From assembly GCF_032397745.1 (NCBI RefSeq), contig NZ_CP135921.1:992001-1056000 (forward strand): DNA of 64,000 nucleotides, in the 5' to 3' direction. Shown here one piece after another: positions 19,503 to 29,111 of the stretch. The position numbers were made by a program, and so were the translations under genes. The notes below the pieces were generated by a model, which was not told the origin of the DNA, searched no databases, and worked only from the letters and a program-made list of their open reading frames with translations. The first letter of the stretch is position 1, and every line of letters begins with the position of its first letter. The DNA comes from Bradyrhizobium prioriisuperbiae (GTDB lineage Bacteria; Pseudomonadota; Alphaproteobacteria; Rhizobiales; Xanthobacteraceae).

Positions 19503-20942
19503 TCACATCGCAACGGCAGCCCGAAGCCCGGGAATGCATTGAGGCCTGACCGGCGACCACAGCGCCGCGGCTTCGCATTCGTCCGCCATTGAGACGAGTA
19601 ATCCGTCACCGCCCACGGGCGCAACAAGCTGAAGTCCGATCGGCAGGCCGTTGCGCGACGATCCGCAAGGCAGGTTGATGCCGGCCAGTCCCGCCATGTT
19701 CACAAAAGCGGTGAACACCGCATGCCCGCGCCCGCCGACGCTGCGGCCGGCAATCGTTGTCGGGAAGGGGTCGGTGGCCGGCCACGGCAAGGCAGCCGCC
19801 GACGGGGTGAGGATCAGATCGTAACGCTCGAACACCGCTGCGAGGCGGCGCTCGAGGTCGCGGATCACGAGCAGCGCATCGACATAGTCGGCAGCAGAGA
19901 ACGCGCGGCCGGCTGCGGCCATGTCACGGATGGCCACCGATGCCTTCTCACCAAACCCGGTAAGCCGCGTGCCGAGCCACGACAGGCCGCCCTGACTGAT
20001 GACGGGCCACGCGGCCGCGATGGCAGACACATCGAAGGGAGCGGTCTGTTGCTCGACGCTATGACCGAGATCCGCGAAGCAGTTGGCAGCGGCATCGACG
20101 TGGGCGGCGATCTCCTCATCGACCGGCGCGTCCCCGAAGCGCGGGACGTACAGGATCCGGCGGGCAAGGCGCGGCTCGGCCGCGAACGGAACAAAACCCC
20201 GGCTTGCAGGGTCGCGTGCATCGGGCGAAGCAATCAGCCCCATGATAAGTGCGACGTCATCCACCGCGCGCGCAATGGGTCCGACGGTTTCGAGATCAAA
20301 AAGGATCGGGGGAAATCCGCCGTCGCGCGGCACGCGTCCGCGCGACGGCTTGAGCCCGATAAGGCCCGTGTGCGAGGCCGGGCGGCGAATGGAACCGCCG
20401 CCGTCGGTGGCGATCGCGATCGGGCCGATGCCGGCCGCCACCGCCGCCACCGCTCCTCCGCTCGATCCGCCCGGCGTCAACGCCAGATCGTAGGGATTGC
20501 GTGTCGCGCCGAAGAGAGTGTTGTCGGTGTAGCCTTGCAGCGTGAACTCCGGGCAGTTGGTCTTGCCGAGAATCACCGCGCCAGCCATGCGCAACCGCGC
20601 GACCGCCAACTCGTCGGCGGCAGGAACATGATCGGCATAGAGCCGGCTGCCCCAGGTGGCGCGCATGCCCTTGACCGCGATGTTGTCCTTGACGGTGATC
20701 GGCACGCCGTCGAGCCGGCTCAGCGGCTTGCCGGCGCGATGGCGCGCCGTCGATGCGGCGGCGGCGGCGTGTGCACCGTCACGATCAACCGTGACCACGG
20801 CGTTGATCAGCGGATTGACCGCATCGAACCGCGCCATCACGCTGTCCAGGACACCAAGCGGCGAGAATGCACCGGCCGTATAACCGGAGCCGAGTTCGCA
20901 CGCCGTCAGCGCCCAGAGCGGCGCATTCTCGCTGCCATTCAT
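19503..20942 (-). CDS. Amidase-signature family hydrolase
   Basis: 479 residues. The Ser-cisSer-Lys triad is complete: Lys85 (PITVKDN), Ser160 (TPGGSSGG) and Ser184 (DGGGSIRRP). The enzyme cleaves a linear amide. Its gene starts 10 nt after the ring-opening amidohydrolase stop, so it most likely hydrolyses the linear product of ring opening. Known family members in such pathways act on carboxybiuret/biuret (AtzE-type) or allophanate, and a ureidomalonate-cleaving role is also possible. The small AtzG partner needed by AtzE-type enzymes is not seen. The frame extends 18 codons upstream, but the ATG at 20942 fits the operon spacing. Confidence 0.88.
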   Translation of the reverse strand: MNGSENAPLWALTACELGSGYTAGAFSPLGVLDSVMARFDAVNPLINAVVTVDRDGAHAAAAASTARHRAGKPLSRLDGVPITVKDNIAVKGMRATWGSRLYADHVPAADELAVARLRMAGAVILGKTNCPEFTLQGYTDNTLFGATRNPYDLALTPGGSSGGAVAAVAAGIGPIAIATDGGGSIRRPASHTGLIGLKPSRGRVPRDGGFPPILFDLETVGPIARAVDDVALIMGLIASPDARDPASRGFVPFAAEPRLARRILYVPRFGDAPVDEEIAAHVDAAANCFADLGHSVEQQTAPFDVSAIAAAWPVISQGGLSWLGTRLTGFGEKASVAIRDMAAAGRAFSAADYVDALLVIRDLERRLAAVFERYDLILTPSAAALPWPATDPFPTTIAGRSVGGRGHAVFTAFVNMAGLAGINLPCGSSRNGLPIGLQLVAPVGGDGLLVSMADECEAAALWSPVRPQCIPGLRAAVAM

Positions 20943-20952
20943 GGGCAAGGAC

Positions 20953-22047
20953 TCAGACCCGCACGATCGCTGCGATCGGCGCCATGCCCGGCGCACACTG
21001 ATGCTCGGTGCCCCCGGACACGAAAATCGCCGGGTCGTTGGTCACGCTGGCGATCACCGCGCCGAGGGCGGCACGGGCATGGCGCTCATAATTGATGTCG
21101 GCATCCGACAGCATGGTGTTGCGCCAGCCGCGGATCTTGCCCGTCGGGCTCGCCTCGGCCTTGGCGAACACCGCCGCAATCCGGCCGGCATCCTCGCGCC
21201 CCACGGATGCGGACACATCCAGCCCCGCGCTCGCGAGCGCCGCGCGCACGCCGTCCGCGTCGATGGCATCCGCCAGCACCGCGTGGCCGATGCGAAGATC
21301 TCCTCCGGCTGAAGCGGAATTGCCGAACAACAGCACTTCGCAGTTCTTCAGCTCTCCGCCTGCCGACGTCGAGGCGACGGACGAAAACAGATCGAGCCGG
21401 CGGGCGATCACCGCATCCGACAGATCTGCGCCGGACACTTCGCCGAGACCGAGCGCGACGCCAAGGCCCATGGCACCGCGCGCATAGGTTTTGGATCCGT
21501 TGGGATCCTCCGTCGCAAGCGCAGCCCCGCGGGCGCGGGCCTCGGTTATGCGAGCCGGAGTCAGCAGCGGTCCCTTGACCTGAACATAATGCACCGCCGA
21601 CGGATCGGTGATCCCGGTGTCGGCAAGGCAGCGACGAACGGCATCCGCGACCACCTCGACCATCGCCATACGGCCGATCTCCTCCGCCGCAAGTTCGCGC
21701 GTGACGGCGATGCCGAGCGCCAACCGCGGCGTTTGCGCCGGCACGCCCGGCACGCGGGTGAAAATCGTGGCATGCGGAGAGAGCACGCCTTCGGTGCCAC
21801 CGGACCAGACAAAGGCGATACGCGCGCCGACGTCGTCCGGGGTCGTGCCAAGCAGAGGCGCGAGCAGAAGCTGGAAGCTCAGCGTCGCAAACCCGCGCGT
21901 AAAATCATTGGCGCCGCCATTGCCTTCGGTCTTGCCGATAACAGCGACAATCGAAGCAGGATCGACCGCGCCAGCGTCGATCAGCGCCTTGAGGCCCGAG
22001 ACATCATTGGGCGCGGCCATCGCGATCTTGTGGACACCGATTTTCAT
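20953..22047 (-). CDS. Ring-opening amidohydrolase (cyanuric acid hydrolase/barbiturase family)
   Basis: 364 residues, the family length. These enzymes hydrolyse the ring of cyanuric acid or barbituric acid with three Ser-Lys pairs from three homologous domains. Visible here: Lys39 (GKTEGNGGANDFTR) and Ser82 (WSGGTEGVLSPH) of domain 1, the STSAGGELKNCEVLLFGNSA block of domain 2, and VSGGTEHQCAPGMAPIAAI of domain 3. The C-terminal loop after EHQ differs from the Gly-rich form I recall for AtzD/TrzD, so the substrate cannot be assigned. The gene sits between its importer and an amidase, so it acts on an imported cyclic compound in the cytoplasm. Confidence 0.9.
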   Translation of the reverse strand: MKIGVHKIAMAAPNDVSGLKALIDAGAVDPASIVAVIGKTEGNGGANDFTRGFATLSFQLLLAPLLGTTPDDVGARIAFVWSGGTEGVLSPHATIFTRVPGVPAQTPRLALGIAVTRELAAEEIGRMAMVEVVADAVRRCLADTGITDPSAVHYVQVKGPLLTPARITEARARGAALATEDPNGSKTYARGAMGLGVALGLGEVSGADLSDAVIARRLDLFSSVASTSAGGELKNCEVLLFGNSASAGGDLRIGHAVLADAIDADGVRAALASAGLDVSASVGREDAGRIAAVFAKAEASPTGKIRGWRNTMLSDADINYERHARAALGAVIASVTNDPAIFVSGGTEHQCAPGMAPIAAIVRV

Positions 22048-22095
22048 GGCAAGTCTCCTTCGAAAGGGATGGATCGGAGTTGGGGAGGAAGCCGC

Positions 22096-23019
22096 TCAGC
22101 CCGCATTGTAGGGCCGGCCGATGGCTTGTGGCATGCGTGTGCCGCGGCCGAGCCCGGCGAGCACCAGCAGCGCCAGGGCATAAGGCACCATCTGGATGAC
22201 ATAGGAGCTCACCGGCAGATCGACGCCCTGCAGGCGCACCTCGATCGCGGTGGCCGCGCCAAAGACAAGACAGGCCGCCAGCGCGCCGAACGGCGTCCAG
22301 CGACCGACGATGACGGCGGCGAGGGCCAGGAAGCCGCGCCCGCTGGTCATGCCGTCGGTGAAGGTGCCGACATCCTGCAGCACCAGGACCGCACCGCCGA
22401 GACCGGCGATCGCACCGCCGGCGATAACGGCGATCTGGCGGACACGAACCGGATCGTTGCCGGCGGCAAAAACCGCCTCAGGATTCTCGCCGCTCGCGCG
22501 CAACGTCAGGCCCGCCCGGGTGCGATGCAGAAAGAGATGCATCAGCACGACGATCGCGACCGCCGCGCAAGTCAGCGGAGGTTGCCGGAAAACAGCGGAA
22601 CCCAGGACGGGCAGATCCGACAGATAAGGAATCGCGATCGCGCCGAGAACGTCCAGACGGATCACCGGTGCATGGCCGCCGAATAACCCGCGGATCAGGA
22701 AGCTGGTGAGGCCGAGCGACAGGATGCCGACGGCGAGTCCCGTCACCATCTGGTCGGCGCGGAACCGCGTCACCGCAACAGCGACGATAGCGGCGATCCC
22801 GGCGGCGCCGAGAATCGCACAAGCAAGACCGACCATGACACTGCCACCAATGAAGGTTCCGACGGCCGCTCCGAATGCGCCGGCGAGCATCATGCCTTCG
22901 ATCCCGACTGCGAAGATGCCGGCGCGCTCGGACAGCAGACCGCCGAGCGCTCCGAGGACGAGCGGCACCGCGATGCGCACGGACGCTGCGAGGAGGTTGG
23001 CGACAAAAAGGGTGTCCAT
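22096..23019 (-). CDS. BMP-type ABC transporter permease 2
   Basis: 307-residue inner-membrane permease of the BPD_transp_2 family (nucleoside/purine-type importers). It has about 8-9 hydrophobic helices, with signature stretches SERAGIFAVGIEGMMLAGAF near the N-terminus and LRASGENPEAVFAAG in the cytoplasmic coupling loop. The frame is open upstream, but the ATG at 23019 starts the conserved region and has AGGGAG upstream. It follows permease 1 by 20 nt. Confidence 0.93.
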   Translation of the reverse strand: MDTLFVANLLAASVRIAVPLVLGALGGLLSERAGIFAVGIEGMMLAGAFGAAVGTFIGGSVMVGLACAILGAAGIAAIVAVAVTRFRADQMVTGLAVGILSLGLTSFLIRGLFGGHAPVIRLDVLGAIAIPYLSDLPVLGSAVFRQPPLTCAAVAIVVLMHLFLHRTRAGLTLRASGENPEAVFAAGNDPVRVRQIAVIAGGAIAGLGGAVLVLQDVGTFTDGMTSGRGFLALAAVIVGRWTPFGALAACLVFGAATAIEVRLQGVDLPVSSYVIQMVPYALALLVLAGLGRGTRMPQAIGRPYNAG

Positions 23020-23039
23020 GACGCTGCAGGCTCCCTGTC

Positions 23040-24134
23040 TCAGACCCGTTGGTGCCGGTTGTCGAGGCCCATGGCACACAGCACGAAGACGATGCTTAAT
23101 CCCTGGATCACATCAACCAGCGACGAGGGCATGCCGACGTCCCGCTGCATGGCAAGCGCCCCAGCCCGCAGAAAGCCGAAGAACAGTGCGGCCGGAATGA
23201 CCGCGAGCGGCTCGGCCGCCGCGAGCAGCGCGACGGCAACGGCGGTGAAACCGAAGCCTTGGGAAAATCCTTCGATCAGGCGGGCGTGTACACCCAGCAC
23301 CTCGATTCCGCCGGCCAGGCCCGCAAGGGCACCGCCGAGCAGCATGACGCCCATCACACCGCCGGCGAAAGAAACGCCGGCATAGGCCGCGGCCGACTGG
23401 CTGCCGCCGAGAAGGCGGATACGAAAACCGAAGCGGGTGCGCCACAGCAGGATCTGGCCGACGATCGCGGCGGCAAGCGCGATCAACAACCCGGCGTGCA
23501 AGTCGTAGCCTGGAAACAGCGTCGGCAGGCCGACGCTTTCGTCGAACAGCGGCGACTGCGGAAACCCCGCTCCCGGTTCGCCCAGCGAGCCATTGAGCGC
23601 TGCACTGACCAGCAAAACTCCAATGAAATTCAACAGCAGTGTCGAGAGCACTTCATGAACACCGCGCGTCAGGCGAATGGCGGCGGCGATGCCGGACCAG
23701 AGCGCACCGGCGAGCATTCCCGCGCAGAGGGCCAGAGCGACGGCGGCAAACGGCGGCAGATTGCCGGCGTTCAATGCGACATAGGACGCGGCAAGGCCGC
23801 CGACCGCGATCTGTCCTTCGCTACCGATATTGATGATCTTGGCGCGAAAACACAGCGCCACGCCAACGGCGCTGAGGATATAGGGCGTGCTCTTGTTGAG
23901 CGCGAAGGCGATGTTGTCCAGCGAGCCGAAAGCGCCCGCGATCAGCGCGGCATAGGCGACGAGCGGATTCTTGCCCGCCATCAGAATCGGAATCGCCGCG
24001 ACCGCAAAAGCGAGCAGCACTGCAAGCACAGCGCGGCCGAACGATCCAAAGCTTGCCGAAGCAGGCAACGCGAGCGAGAGACGGGCGAGACGCGGCCCGG
24101 CCGCTGGGCTGCCCGTGATGGCATTCTTGGTCAT
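23040..24134 (-). CDS. BMP-type ABC transporter permease 1
   Basis: 364-residue membrane permease, homologous to the second permease and to YufP/NupP-type proteins. The motif RAKIINIGSEGQIAVGGLAA marks the family, and IRLLGGSQSAAAYAGVS is the coupling loop. An N-terminal ~30-residue cytoplasmic stretch precedes the first helix. Its ATG is separated from the ATPase stop by one base, so translation is likely coupled. Confidence 0.93.
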   Translation of the reverse strand: MTKNAITGSPAAGPRLARLSLALPASASFGSFGRAVLAVLLAFAVAAIPILMAGKNPLVAYAALIAGAFGSLDNIAFALNKSTPYILSAVGVALCFRAKIINIGSEGQIAVGGLAASYVALNAGNLPPFAAVALALCAGMLAGALWSGIAAAIRLTRGVHEVLSTLLLNFIGVLLVSAALNGSLGEPGAGFPQSPLFDESVGLPTLFPGYDLHAGLLIALAAAIVGQILLWRTRFGFRIRLLGGSQSAAAYAGVSFAGGVMGVMLLGGALAGLAGGIEVLGVHARLIEGFSQGFGFTAVAVALLAAAEPLAVIPAALFFGFLRAGALAMQRDVGMPSSLVDVIQGLSIVFVLCAMGLDNRHQRV

Positions 24135-24135
24135 G

Positions 24136-25638
24136 TCAGGCGGCTCCCGCCATCATCAGGCCGATCCGGGTGACATCGACGGCGGCGCGCGTCATCGGTT
24201 CGGACAGGCGCCCGTTGCACATCACGGCAATGCGGTCGCCGAGCGTGAGCACTTCTTCCAGTTCGGCCGAGACGTAAAGGATCGCTCCGCCGGCATCACG
24301 CAAGGCAAGGAGTTGCTCGATCACGAAGCGCGCCGCGCCGGGGTCGAGCCCCCAGGTCGGCTGGAAGGCCAGCAGCAGCCGGGGCTGGCGGCCGATCTCG
24401 CGCGCCAGGACAATCTTCTGCTGGTTGCCGCCGGACAGCGTGCGTGCCGGGGCGTTGGCACCGGCGGCGCGGATATCGAAAGCGGCCATCCGCTCGACGG
24501 CCCGACGGGCGATGGCGCCATAACTCAGAAGCGGACCACGCGATAACGGCGCCCGATCGAAATCGCGCATTACGAGATTGTCGGCGATCGTCATGCCTGG
24601 CACCAGGCTGGTGCCGCCGCGGTCGACCGGAATATAGGCAACGCCGGCGGCGAGGCGCTGGCGTGCGCCGAGGATCGAGATGTCGCGACCGCACAGAAGG
24701 ATACGCCCGCCGCTGGCCGGCAGAATGCCTGCGAGGGTGTCGAGCAGGTCGGCCTGCCCGTTGCCATCGACCCCGGCGACGGCGAGGATCTCGCCGGCTC
24801 TGACCTCGAAGCTGACGTTGTCGAGACGGGCGACGCCGGAGCCTTCTGCGCGCGACAGCTTCTGCACCGACAGCGTGACGTCACCCGGCGCCGTGGTGGC
24901 GCGCGTCACCGGGGCGGACAGGTCGCGCTCCACCATCATGCGCGCCAGACTTTCGCGCGTCACGTCGGCGACAAACGCGCGGCCGGACACCGCGCCGTCG
25001 CGCAGCACCACGACCTCATCACAGATCTCGATCACCTCGGCGAGCTTGTGCGAAATGAAGATGACCGCGCGACCGTTCTCCCGCAGCCGGCGGATCACGG
25101 AAAGCAGGCCCGCGACTTCCGGCGGACTGAGGTTCGACGTCGGCTCGTCGAGGATGAGAAGCCGTGCGCCGCGCAGGATCGCCTTGACGATCTCCACCCT
25201 CTGGCGCGCGCCGAAGGACAGCGTCGCGACCACCGCATCGGGATCGACCGCAAGGCCGAAGGTGGCGCTGGCCTGGCGAATCTGGGCTGCCATGGCGACC
25301 GGCTTGAGAATGCTGCCGGCGTCTTGCCAGCCGAGCATGACGTTTTCCGTCACCGTCATTGCGTCGACCAGCGTGAAATGCTGGTGGATCATGCCAATGC
25401 CGGCGGCGATGGCATCGCGCGGGCTGTGGCCGACAAGCGGCGCCCCGGCGACATGAATCCGCCCGGCATCCGGGCGGACCATTCCAAACAGCACCTTCAT
25501 CAGCGTGCTCTTGCCAGAGCCGTTCTCGCCGAGCAGGCCGACCACACGGCCGGATTCGACTGTGAGATCGACGGCCCGGTTCGCACGAACCGTGCCGTAG
25601 CATTTGACGATACCCTGCATATCCAGAAGCGCGACCAT
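24136..25638 (-). CDS. BMP-type ABC transporter ATP-binding protein (two cassettes)
   Basis: 500-residue double ABC ATPase energising the importer. Cassette 1 has Walker A GENGSGKST (~37-45), signature LSFGARQRVE and Walker B LLILDEPTS. Cassette 2 has a degenerate Walker A (GVDGNGQAD), signature LSGGNQQKIVLARE and a Walker B with Gln in place of the catalytic Glu (LLLAFQPTWGLD). The asymmetric, partly dead second site is normal for this family. It lies 40 nt after the binding-protein gene. Confidence 0.94.
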   Translation of the reverse strand: MVALLDMQGIVKCYGTVRANRAVDLTVESGRVVGLLGENGSGKSTLMKVLFGMVRPDAGRIHVAGAPLVGHSPRDAIAAGIGMIHQHFTLVDAMTVTENVMLGWQDAGSILKPVAMAAQIRQASATFGLAVDPDAVVATLSFGARQRVEIVKAILRGARLLILDEPTSNLSPPEVAGLLSVIRRLRENGRAVIFISHKLAEVIEICDEVVVLRDGAVSGRAFVADVTRESLARMMVERDLSAPVTRATTAPGDVTLSVQKLSRAEGSGVARLDNVSFEVRAGEILAVAGVDGNGQADLLDTLAGILPASGGRILLCGRDISILGARQRLAAGVAYIPVDRGGTSLVPGMTIADNLVMRDFDRAPLSRGPLLSYGAIARRAVERMAAFDIRAAGANAPARTLSGGNQQKIVLAREIGRQPRLLLAFQPTWGLDPGAARFVIEQLLALRDAGGAILYVSAELEEVLTLGDRIAVMCNGRLSEPMTRAAVDVTRIGLMMAGAA

Positions 25639-25678
25639 GGGGCCTGTCTACTCGCTGATCGAACCGATCGAGACGCCG

Positions 25679-26737
25679 TCAGATGCCGCCGTGGGCGTCG
25701 TCCTTGGTGACGGTCACTTTCTGATCTCCCGAGGCGAACTTCTTGGCCAGCGCCTCAATATCGGCAGCGACCGCGGCCGGGACCGCCGGGTTGAACGCCT
25801 GGGTCGCAGAATATTTCAACGCGGCGCCGGTGCTGCCCGGCGTGCCGAGACCGTAGAGCTCGTACTTGCCGCCGAGCGTTCCGGACTTCGCTTCGACAGC
25901 GGCGGCGGCGTACATCTCGTCCCACTTCTCGACAATGTTGGTCGCGACGTTCGCGGGAGCGCCGGCGGTGTGATCGGTCGAACGGCCGTTGCAGAAAATG
26001 TTGCGCTCCTTGGCGGCCTGGATGATGCCGACCTGGGCGGCGTTCAATTTGCCGCTGATGAAGTCGGCGCCCCAGTCGGCCAGCGACAGAGCCGCTTCCT
26101 TGGCGCCGGCAGCATCTTCCATATCCTTGATGTAGATGACCTTGACCTGGATGTTCGGGTTGACGCTCTTGGCGCCGAGGCGATAGGCACCGACCTGGGC
26201 CACGATGTTGGGCAAGCCTTCCAAGCTGTTGACCGAGCCGATCTTGCCGGTCTTGCTGAGCTTGGCCGCGAGCACGCCCATCATGTAGCCGAACTGGGTG
26301 TTGTCGTAGTCGATAGAGGCGACGTTCTTGCCCGCGCCGGCCGAACCGGAGCCGACAATGAAGGTCGTCTTTGGAAAGTCACGCCCGACCCGCTGGGCGG
26401 CCGAAAGGAAGCGGCCGGTATGGCCGATCACCAGGCTGAAGCCGCGTTTGGCATAATCGCGCAGGGCCTCGACCTCGTCGGCGGATTGCACGTTTTCGGA
26501 GTAGGCGGTTTCCCAGCCTGCGTCCTTGAGTTTCATCAGGCCCTTGTAACCGACCGCATTCCAGCTCTGGTCGTTGATGGAGCCCGGCAGCAACATCGCG
26601 GCCTTGCTCGCGTCCTCTGCCGCGGCGGGGCCGACGAGGACAAAGACCGCCAACGCCGCCAGCGCGGTGCGACGCAGTCCGGGCAGCACCCTCGCACGGC
26701 TCATCCGCCCCGTAATCTCTCGCGCCATATCACGCAT
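25679..26737 (-). CDS. BMP family periplasmic substrate-binding protein
   Basis: 352-residue extracytoplasmic receptor for the importer, with an N-terminal signal peptide ending near VGPAAAED. The fold is of the PnrA/BMP type (PGSINDQSWNAVGYKGL, then SIDYDNTQFGYMMG and LPNIVAQVGAYRLG). Family members bind nucleosides, purines or related heterocycles, consistent with uptake of a pyrimidine- or triazine-like ring. GGAG lies 8 nt before the ATG. It is the first transport gene after the iclR gene, 185 nt downstream. Confidence 0.93.
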   Translation of the reverse strand: MRDMAREITGRMSRARVLPGLRRTALAALAVFVLVGPAAAEDASKAAMLLPGSINDQSWNAVGYKGLMKLKDAGWETAYSENVQSADEVEALRDYAKRGFSLVIGHTGRFLSAAQRVGRDFPKTTFIVGSGSAGAGKNVASIDYDNTQFGYMMGVLAAKLSKTGKIGSVNSLEGLPNIVAQVGAYRLGAKSVNPNIQVKVIYIKDMEDAAGAKEAALSLADWGADFISGKLNAAQVGIIQAAKERNIFCNGRSTDHTAGAPANVATNIVEKWDEMYAAAAVEAKSGTLGGKYELYGLGTPGSTGAALKYSATQAFNPAVPAAVAADIEALAKKFASGDQKVTVTKDDAHGGI

Positions 26738-26900
26738 TGCTCATGCTCCATGATCCGGAAGTGGATAACGATCTCGCCGGCACCCTCCTCGCCCAAACTC
26801 CGGTTGGCATCTCGCGGGGCAACGGCAACACTGAAAACACTATCATCGCGGTCCTGAGGCACGGGCGCTTTCCCGCCATGCGGGAGAACGCCGGATATTA

Positions 26901-26912
26901 TTGATGCATCAA
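26901..26912. promoter_or_regulatory. Candidate IclR operator palindrome TTGATGCATCAA
   Basis: A perfect 12-bp palindrome just after the iclR stop and 165 nt before the binding-protein start, in the only sizeable gap ahead of the transport-degradation genes. IclR regulators bind short AT-rich palindromes. The assignment is by position only. Confidence 0.4.
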
Positions 26913-26922
26913 AGCATTGCGG

Positions 26923-27777
26923 TCAGGAGACGGACCCGGCATGCGCCGTCCATCCGGGCGCGCATCCGCCGATCGCCTGCGTCACCTCAGCAGCGGCGGC
27001 GAGCACCTCACGGCCGATCCCGGCGAGATCTGCAAAGTCGATGCGTTGGGTTGCGCCGGCAATGGAGAGAGCGGCGATCGGTCTTGCAAACTCGTCGAAG
27101 ATTGGTGCCGCCACGCAGCGCAGCCCGACAGCGTTGACCTCGTCGTCGACGGCGAAGCGCCGCTGGCGTGTTGCCTTGATGATGCCCGCGAGGTCGCGGT
27201 CTCCCCGCGCATCCGCGTGAACAGACGGCAAGGTCCGAAGCAGGAGATCAATCTGGGTATCCGGCAGAGCGGCGATCACCGATTGGCCGAGTGCCGTCCG
27301 GGTCATGGCGGATTGCGCGCCGGGGCGCGCGATGCCCTCGGGAAGGTCGCGGCCAGCAGTCTGATACAGCAACGTCATCCTGTCGGCGTCGGCCAAGGCC
27401 AGATTGACGGTCTGTCGGCTGCGATCGAGCAGGCGCCGCATGACCGGCGCTGCCATCGCCGCCAGCCGGCGCTTGCGCCCAAAGGCCGCCGCCACGCTGA
27501 AACAATGGCCGCCGATGTTCCAGGCGCGGCTCTGCTTGTCGAGATATACGAAACGCCGGGCCTCCAGCGTCGTGAGCAGCCGGTGCACGGTCGACGTGGC
27601 CATGCCCGACTTTTCAGCGATATCGACCAGCCGCAGTCCGGCGTCGTTGTCGGCAAGAAGTTCAAGCAAGTCGACGGCACGCGCAACCGCCTGTACCGCA
27701 TCGCGGTCGGTCCGCGCGTCGGACTTGAGTTCCCTGGGATTCGAACGCTTGGAGGGTGTCCGGGACTTGATTGCCAT
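26923..27777 (-). CDS. IclR family transcriptional regulator
   Basis: 284 residues. The winged HTH (about 30-90) includes LVDIAEKSGMATSTVHRLLT, and the effector domain follows to ~275 with the Leu/Ala-rich IclR pattern (GLRCVAAPIFDEFARPIAAL). The frame is open for 55 codons further upstream, but the ATG at 27777 is preceded by GAGGCGG and a basic N-terminal tail is typical. It is the first gene of the co-directional importer/amidohydrolase block and most likely senses the imported compound or its product. Confidence 0.92.
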   Translation of the reverse strand: MAIKSRTPSKRSNPRELKSDARTDRDAVQAVARAVDLLELLADNDAGLRLVDIAEKSGMATSTVHRLLTTLEARRFVYLDKQSRAWNIGGHCFSVAAAFGRKRRLAAMAAPVMRRLLDRSRQTVNLALADADRMTLLYQTAGRDLPEGIARPGAQSAMTRTALGQSVIAALPDTQIDLLLRTLPSVHADARGDRDLAGIIKATRQRRFAVDDEVNAVGLRCVAAPIFDEFARPIAALSIAGATQRIDFADLAGIGREVLAAAAEVTQAIGGCAPGWTAHAGSVS

Positions 27778-27972
27778 GGCTGCCGCCTCAACTTGCCAGC
27801 ATAACGAAGGCAAGAAACGCGCCAGAGGGTGCGGCTGGTGGAGACCAAATCGCCGGAAATACCGGCGAGGACGTTGGGCCTTCATCACCCCGCTGCGGCC
27901 GCACTGCGCACGGACGCCAGTTGTGCGACCGAGTTCGGTCACAGACCGACATTCACTTCGCTCGAAAACGCC

Positions 27973-28275
27973 TTAGTGGCCGGTGTGGCTCTTCTTCATG
28001 GCGTCGAGTTGCGCCGGCGAGGCTTCGCTCTGGTGCTTCGCTTTCCAGGTCTCATAGGGCATGCCATAGACCTCTTCGCGGCTCTCATCCTTGGTCAGCG
28101 CAACGCCCTTCTCGTCCGCCGCGTCCTTGAGCCAGTTGGACAGGCAATTGCGGCAGAAGCCGGCCAGATTCATCAGATCGATGTTCTGAACATCGGTACG
28201 CTCGCGCAGGTGGCCGACCAGGCGCCGAAATGCGGCGGCTTCCAGTTCTGTTCTGGTTTTGTCGTCAAGCGCCAT
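27973..28275 (-). CDS. DUF1244 family protein
   Basis: 100-residue helical protein of unknown function, conserved across proteobacteria. The family core is visible: AAFRRLVGHLRERTDVQNID, MNLAGFCRNCLSNWL with a C-x2-C pair, and YGMPYETWKAKHQ. The Cys pair could bind a metal, which is inference. No operon partner is evident: 195 nt separate it from the iclR start. Confidence 0.88.
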   Translation of the reverse strand: MALDDKTRTELEAAAFRRLVGHLRERTDVQNIDLMNLAGFCRNCLSNWLKDAADEKGVALTKDESREEVYGMPYETWKAKHQSEASPAQLDAMKKSHTGH

Positions 28276-28496
28276 AGTTTGATCCTAAACTGTTCGATCC
28301 CAAACTTGTTATGATCCCTGGATGCCAGAGATAGGAATTATCGCACATTTTGCCATATCACGGGCCAAATCCCACCCCAGAGCCTCTGGAGGAGACCACC
28401 TGGGCGCAGGCCCCGTTATCGAGATTTAATCCCCATGCCGTTGACAGGCCATGCCGGTTACGCGAAATCAACAATCGATTGATATACCTTGATTAA

Positions 28497-29111
28497 ATGA
28501 CTGCAGCCGATTCTCGCCCACAACGCCATTCCAATCGTCCGTACGCTGCGAGGCTTCCCTTGAGGTTTTCCTTGGGATTGCTCACGGCGATGCTGGCGTT
28601 TGTCGCTCTGTGCGCGTGGAGCAGCCCTGCCGCCGCCGACTTCCGGCTCTGCAACAACACCTCGAGCCGAGTCGGCATCGCGCTCGGCTACAAGGACAGC
28701 GAGGGCTGGACCACGGAGGGCTGGTGGAACGTCTCCGCCCGCGCCTGCGAAACGCTGCTGCGTGGCACGCTTGTCGCACGGTTCTATTACATCTATGCCG
28801 TTGATTATGACCGGGGCGGCGAATGGTCCGGGCAGGCTTTCATGTGCTCGCGTGACAAGGAGTTCACGATCAAAGGCACCGAGGACTGCCTGGCGCGAGG
28901 TTACGACCGCACCGGCTTTTTCGAGGTCGATACCGGCGAGCAGCGTGCATGGACCGTGCAGCTCACCGAATCGAGCGAACAGCAGAAGCCAGGGCCGGGA
29001 TTGCCCGGCTTGCCAAATTCACCGGGTGGACCAGGTGGGCCGCCTCAACTCGGCGTGCCACCCGCTTCCCCCGGGATTCCTCCCGGCGCCACACCAGGAC
29101 AGAAACAATGA
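28497..29111 (+). CDS. DUF1036 family secreted protein
   Basis: 204 residues with a long signal peptide (hydrophobic stretch LGLLTAMLAFVALCAW, cleavage near AAA-DF). The DUF1036 domain covers about 48-165 with a conserved Cys pattern (RLCNNTS, RACETLL, FMCSRDK, EDCLARGY) and many aromatic residues. The tail is Pro/Gly-rich. Function is unknown. Its TGA overlaps the ATG of pyruvate kinase (ATGA), so the two are translationally coupled. Confidence 0.85.
   Translation: MTAADSRPQRHSNRPYAARLPLRFSLGLLTAMLAFVALCAWSSPAAADFRLCNNTSSRVGIALGYKDSEGWTTEGWWNVSARACETLLRGTLVARFYYIYAVDYDRGGEWSGQAFMCSRDKEFTIKGTEDCLARGYDRTGFFEVDTGEQRAWTVQLTESSEQQKPGPGLPGLPNSPGGPGGPPQLGVPPASPGIPPGATPGQKQ

Noticed and set aside
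19722..21095. Plus-strand open frame of 457 codons
   Set aside because: Antisense to the amidase with its complete catalytic triad.
24136..25638. Degenerate second ATP site as a sign of decay
   Set aside because: The degenerate second cassette is normal for this family of double ATPases.
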